A stretch of 64,000 bases of DNA, taken from NCBI GenBank assembly GCA_003096535.1, contig QEKJ01000001.1:372001-436000 (forward strand). The letters are read 5' to 3'. A program made the translations under genes and the position numbers. The notes below the pieces were generated by a model. It saw only the letters and a list, made by a program, of their open reading frames with translations. It made no database searches and had not been told where the DNA came from. Shown one piece after another: positions 60,995 to 64,000 of this stretch (the stretch's first letter is position 1; each line of letters begins with the position of its first letter). The DNA comes from Agathobaculum butyriciproducens. Its GTDB lineage: Bacteria > Bacillota > Clostridia > Oscillospirales > Butyricicoccaceae.

Positions 60995-61354
60995 TTAAAA
61001 CTGCAGGCCGCCCTCACGGGCGCCATCTGCGAGCTCCTTCACGCGGCCGTGGAACACATAGCCGCCGCGGTCAAACACGACAGTCTCAATGCCCTTAGCC
61101 TTGCAGCGCTCGGCAACGATCTGACCAATCTTCTTGGCTGCTTCCTTGTTGCCGCCGTACTCGGTAAAGCTCTTCTCTGCAGTCGAGGCGGATACGAGGG
61201 TTACACCGGCTACATCGTCAATAACCTGTGCATAGATGTTCTTTGCAGAACGGAATACGTCCAGACGGGGACGCTCAGCGGTGCCGCTGATCTTAGCGCG
61301 TACGCGCTTGTGGCGCTGAAGGCGCGCCTTGTTGGAATCCTTCTTCGAAACCAT
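60995..61354 (-). CDS. rplR: 50S ribosomal protein L18
   Basis: 119 residues: [78 protein letters not shown]. 5S rRNA-binding protein. Confidence 0.98.
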   Translation of the reverse strand: MVSKKDSNKARLQRHKRVRAKISGTAERPRLDVFRSAKNIYAQVIDDVAGVTLVSASTAEKSFTEYGGNKEAAKKIGQIVAERCKAKGIETVVFDRGGYVFHGRVKELADGAREGGLQF

Positions 61355-61375
61355 TTATTTTCGCCTCTCCTTTCC

Positions 61376-61921
61376 TTACTTCTTCTTAGCGCCGGTCTTG
61401 CCTTCCTTGCGGCGGACATACTCATCAGCGTAGCGAATGCCCTTGCCCTTATAGGGTTCCGGCGGACGCTTCTCGCGGACTTCCGCTGCAAACTGGCCAA
61501 CCTTCTGCTTGTCAGGACCGGAGATGATGATCGTGTTCGGGTTCGGAACGTCGATCGTGATGCCCTCTACCTCGCTCATGGTAACCTGATGCGAGTAGCC
61601 GAGGTTCATAACCAGATCCTTGCCCTGCTTAGCGACACGGTAACCAACGCCCTGAACGCTCAGCTCCTTCTTGAAGCCTTCGGTAACACCAACAACCATG
61701 TTGTGAACCAGGCTGCGGGTGAGGCCGTGCAGTGCGCGGTTGTGCTTGTCGTCGTTCGGACGGGTTACGAGGATTTCGTTGCCCTCTACCGCGATGGTCA
61801 TGTTCGGATGAAATTCGCGGGTAAGGGTTGCCTTAGCGCCCTTCACGGTAACAACGCTGCCGTCAATCTTGACTTCAACGCCGGCCGGGATGGCAATCGG
61901 CATTCTACCAATACGAGACAT
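61376..61921 (-). CDS. rplF: 50S ribosomal protein L6
   Basis: 181 residues. [80 protein letters not shown], complete two-domain L6. Confidence 0.98.
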   Translation of the reverse strand: MSRIGRMPIAIPAGVEVKIDGSVVTVKGAKATLTREFHPNMTIAVEGNEILVTRPNDDKHNRALHGLTRSLVHNMVVGVTEGFKKELSVQGVGYRVAKQGKDLVMNLGYSHQVTMSEVEGITIDVPNPNTIIISGPDKQKVGQFAAEVREKRPPEPYKGKGIRYADEYVRRKEGKTGAKKK

Positions 61922-61935
61922 TGTTTATACCTCCC

Positions 61936-62334
61936 TTACCATACAAATGCGAGAACTTCACCGCCGACGTTCAGCTCGCGAGCCTTCTTGTCGGTCATGA
62001 CGCCTCTGGAAGTGGAAACGATGGCAATACCAAGGCCGCGGAGTACCTTCGGCAGCTCCTGTGCGCCAGCGTATACACGCAGGCCCGGCTTGGACACACG
62101 CTTGATGCCGGTGATAGCCTTCTGGCGGTTATCAACGTACTTCAGTGCGATGCGGATAATGCCCTGGGTGTTGCCCTCTACAACCTCGAAAGACTTGATG
62201 TAGCCTTCGTCGAGCAGGATCTGGGCAATAGCCTTCTTCATCTTGGATGCGGGTACATCCACACTGGCATGACGAGCATTGCCAGCGTTGCGGATACGAG
62301 TCAGCATATCCGCGATAGGATCAGTGATCTGCAT
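61936..62334 (-). CDS. rpsH: 30S ribosomal protein S8, first gene of the operon here
   Basis: 132 residues: [68 protein letters not shown]. The start at 62334 has AAGGAGA 7 nt upstream. In most Firmicutes rplE and rpsN precede rpsH; here it is preceded by a 200-nt leader with its own promoter and then by copy B of the structured element. Confidence 0.98.
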   Translation of the reverse strand: MQITDPIADMLTRIRNAGNARHASVDVPASKMKKAIAQILLDEGYIKSFEVVEGNTQGIIRIALKYVDNRQKAITGIKRVSKPGLRVYAGAQELPKVLRGLGIAIVSTSRGVMTDKKARELNVGGEVLAFVW

Positions 62335-62445
62335 AAAATGCTCTCCTTTAATATAAGAAGTTTGGGGGTAGTGCAGCAATCGAGCGCCGGTGGGTTAATC
62401 CGGTTCTGATTTGTCTGTTTGCCCTCCACTTTTCTTTACACTGTT

Positions 62446-62510
62446 CGTGGCCCTTCCACGGACAGCGGCGGGGATAAAAAATCGCCGGTCCAGTACTCAA
62501 CCAGACCAGC
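62446..62510 (-). promoter_or_regulatory. Structured leader of the rpsH operon
   Basis: A GCTGGTC/GACCGGC hairpin (62484-62510) followed by T6, then a CGTGG-N5-CCACG hairpin (62446-62460). Starts at the expected transcription start. May act as a regulatory leader, for example for S8 or another ribosomal protein. Confidence 0.5.
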
Positions 62511-62514
62511 GTTA

Positions 62515-62543
62515 ATTATAGCACGAGAAACCAATGGCTGCAA
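62515..62543 (-). promoter_or_regulatory. Promoter of the rpsH-rplQ operon
   Basis: Minus strand TTGCAG (62538-62543), 17 nt, TATAAT (62515-62520). It lies about 180 nt upstream of rpsH. Confidence 0.85.
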
Positions 62544-62823
62544 TCGGAAAAAGTGCTGATTTTTACGCAGTTTTAGCCTGTTTTGCAGTCAAATTGCTTG
62601 ATTACCCGGTATAACGGCAGGTCGGCCGTTTTTGGACCGCACCAGGGACCACGCCGGGAAAATCCGGTTAATGGCCAATGGGCGTGCGCAGGAGAAACTC
62701 CTTTGCGCGGCAATTCGGTTACGCATTTGCGCAACTGTAATTAGTATACACTACACCGGGTGTATCATGCAAGTGTTTTTTCAAAATTTCTTAATTTTTT
62801 GAGATTTTCTTTTTTGAGGGGAT

Positions 62824-63444
62824 TTCGCCTGCGAGGCGAACGGAACTGCGCTGACGCCGCGCGGGCGCACAAGAGGGTAGACAACCTGCGGTTTTCCACC
62901 CTCTTGTAAATCTCCCCTTTTCCCTTAGAGGGTCTGGCGCAGATTGCCGACATGTGACCGCTGCGAAAATGGGAAACGGCAGTCGGGTTACCACAGCGTG
63001 TCTTTCTCCGCCTTTTCGCAGTTCACAGATAGCGTACTGCTACACAGACGGTTTCGTCTGCGCAGGCGCGGCACAAGGTGAATTGCCCGCAGGGCAAGAG
63101 AGGGTCCCCTGGGGGATAACCGTGCCGCACGATTCGTTAGCGCGTTGTTACAGACAAGGCCTGCGAAGATAAATTGTGCCAAACGCCTAATCCGTAGGTG
63201 CCGTGCGTAAACTCCAGATTAACGAATTGCGCAACACGGTCATGTTGCGCCTGCGTAGATTTAGCCGTATGTGTAGCAGTACGTTATCTGACACTGCGAA
63301 TCGGTTGAGAAAGACACGGAAGAAAAAATCCTCTGCCGTACTCTTATTTTCGAAGCGGTCGCCGCTCTCCGATTTTCGCCGAGTTAAGAAATAAAGGAAA
63401 CTGGAGTCCCAAGAGGATAGAAACCTTGGTGTCTATCCTTTTGG
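62824..63444. repeat. Large structured non-coding element, copy B (~620 nt)
   Basis: Same order of blocks as copy A. TTCGCCT-gcg-AGGCGAA hairpin (copy A: TCGCTT-gcg-AAGCGA, a paired T-A to C-G change). A 38-nt identical block at 62846-62883. Left hairpin 62869-62907. Blocks at 62956-62970, 62980-62991, 63035-63049, 63132-63142, 63163-63174, 63212-63229 and 63271-63280. Right hairpin 63409-63444. ACTGCTACAC (63036-63045) pairs with GTGTAGCAGT (63271-63280). CGATTCGTTAG pairs over 11 positions, with two G-U pairs, with TTAACGAATTG. No open frame has a ribosome-binding site. Confidence 0.8.
63066..63129. repeat. Extended peripheral hairpin inside copy B
   Basis: Reverse complement of the extension in copy A (4567-4632), but placed on the helix that in copy A is the short GCGCGACA/TGTCGCGC hairpin. 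The site of the copy A extension is here a short hairpin GCGCAACA/TGTTGCGC (63228-63250). Confidence 0.75.
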
Positions 63445-63473
63445 AACCCCAGCTAAGGGTTAGCACCCATTCA

Positions 63474-64000
63474 TCATTCTTTAGGAAACCGCAAAGTAAT
63501 GCAAGTCCCCTCGCCGAGCGCACTCTTCAGCTCAACCTCCGCATGATGCAGTGCCGCACCATGCTTGACAATCGAAAGCCCCAGTCCGGTGCCGCCGGTC
63601 ATCTTGCTGTGGCTTTTATCCACGCGGTAGAACCGCTCAAACACGCGCTGCTGATCCGCCGGCGCGATACCGATGCCGGTATCCGCCACCTGCACGAACG
63701 GTCGCCCGCTCTCCGTGCCGGTCGTAAGCGTCACGCTGCCCTGCGGCTTATTATAATTGATGGCGTTATCCGTCAGATTGAAGATCATCTGCTCGAGCGT
63801 GCGGCGCTGACCAGAAACCGCAGCCGGTTCTCCCTCGATGCGCAGCGCGATGCCCTTGCCTGCTGCCTTGCTCTGCAGACGGTCGCGCACGGTATCACAA
63901 AGGGCGGACAGCTCCACCGGCTCAAAAGCCACTGTTTCTCCGCCTTCATCCAGCCGGGACAGGTGAATGATATCCTCGATGAGCGCCAGCAGCCGCTGCG
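63474..64000 (-). CDS. Two-component sensor histidine kinase, N-terminal part outside window
   Basis: C-terminal ~175 residues, open to the window edge. End of the dimerisation domain (RLLALIEDIIHLSRLDEGG), then the ATP-binding domain: N box NLTDNAINYNKPQGSV, G1 VADTGIGIAPADQQRVFERFYRVDKSHS, G2 GGTGLGLSIVKHGAALHHAEV. PhoR-like type. The stop lies 29 bp before copy B of the structured element. The response regulator is not in the window. Confidence 0.93.
   Translation of the reverse strand, partial: QRLLALIEDIIHLSRLDEGGETVAFEPVELSALCDTVRDRLQSKAAGKGIALRIEGEPAAVSGQRRTLEQMIFNLTDNAINYNKPQGSVTLTTGTESGRPFVQVADTGIGIAPADQQRVFERFYRVDKSHSKMTGGTGLGLSIVKHGAALHHAEVELKSALGEGTCITLRFPKE

Larger units (their letters stand above)
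62544..63473. other. Gene-free interval upstream of the rpsH promoter
   Basis: 930 bp. 62544-62816 is AT-rich with no recognisable feature beyond poly-T tracts near 62770-62815. 62824-63444 is structured element copy B. No rpsN, rplE or other ribosomal protein frame is present. Confidence 0.7.

Noticed and set aside
62335..62560. rpsN (S14) between the structured element and rpsH
   Set aside because: No frame on either strand carries the S14 zinc motif or conserved C-terminal residues.

Overview
The window comes from a spore-forming, high-GC member of Clostridia, most likely the Oscillospiraceae/Butyricicoccaceae group. The markers for this are a six-cysteine SCIFF peptide with its radical-SAM maturase, an uninterrupted sporulation sigma-K gene, pyruvate phosphate dikinase, the gene order of the nusA-infB and spc-alpha operons, and a G+C content that looks well above 50%. 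Species cannot be fixed from the sequence. Most genes lie on the minus strand.

Layout. 1-2.7 kb: 3' part of a Y-family DNA polymerase, converging on an ECF sigma factor with a DUF4179 anti-sigma-like partner. 2.7-6.3 kb: MocR regulator, a 630-bp non-coding structured element (copy A), an AEC transporter and its MarR regulator. 6.7-10.4 kb: yajC, a TIGR04086 membrane protein, the SCIFF peptide and maturase, a Rossmann-like protein and a small membrane protein. 10.5-14.2 kb (plus strand): sigK, tRNA-Gln(CTG), a zinc-ribbon protein and a DXS/transketolase-like enzyme behind a MerR-type operator. 14.4-23.6 kb: ppdK, an SLH-domain serine protease, a flavin reductase, ftsK/spoIIIE and a Cof-type HAD phosphatase. 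23.6-32.0 kb (plus strand): a compact phage head and packaging cassette with no visible integrase, replication, lysis or repressor gene. 32.2-37.8 kb: lower-glycolysis operon pgk-tpiA-gpmI-eno. 37.9-42.1 kb: degV, trmL, a second ECF sigma/anti-sigma pair, a possible small RNA and a small membrane-anchored protein. 42.2-51.1 kb: rimP-nusA-ylxR-ylxQ-infB-rbfA-nrnA-truB-ribF. 51.1-53.0 kb: small accessory genes, including an MgtC remnant. 53.2-62.5 kb: rpsH-rplF-rplR-rpsE-rpmD-rplO-secY-adk-map-KOW-infA-rpmJ-rpsM-rpsK-rpsD-rpoA-rplQ. 62.8-63.4 kb: copy B of the structured element, in the place where rpsN and rplE would normally precede rpsH. The window ends inside a sensor histidine kinase.

The least explained part is the non-coding DNA. 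(1) The two ~625-nt elements (4209-4838 and 62824-63444) share ordered conserved blocks, nested long-range complementarities and paired base changes. They look like a large structured RNA or an element that encodes one. (2) Six intergenic strings of hairpins (about 14.2, 19.1, 41.3, 45.6, 48.1 and 56.1 kb) keep the same skeleton while their stem sequences change on both sides. Three of them sit inside the translation and ribosomal-protein operons. (3) There are also MITE-like palindromes and inverted arrays of degenerate heptamers. Other unusual items are a lysine/alanine-rich histone-H1-like tail on phosphoglycerate mutase, a nine-unit RPYRK tail on the L7Ae-type protein YlxQ, a possible -1 frameshift at the start of the terminase gene, and a capsid protein with a chitobiase-C-terminal-like domain.
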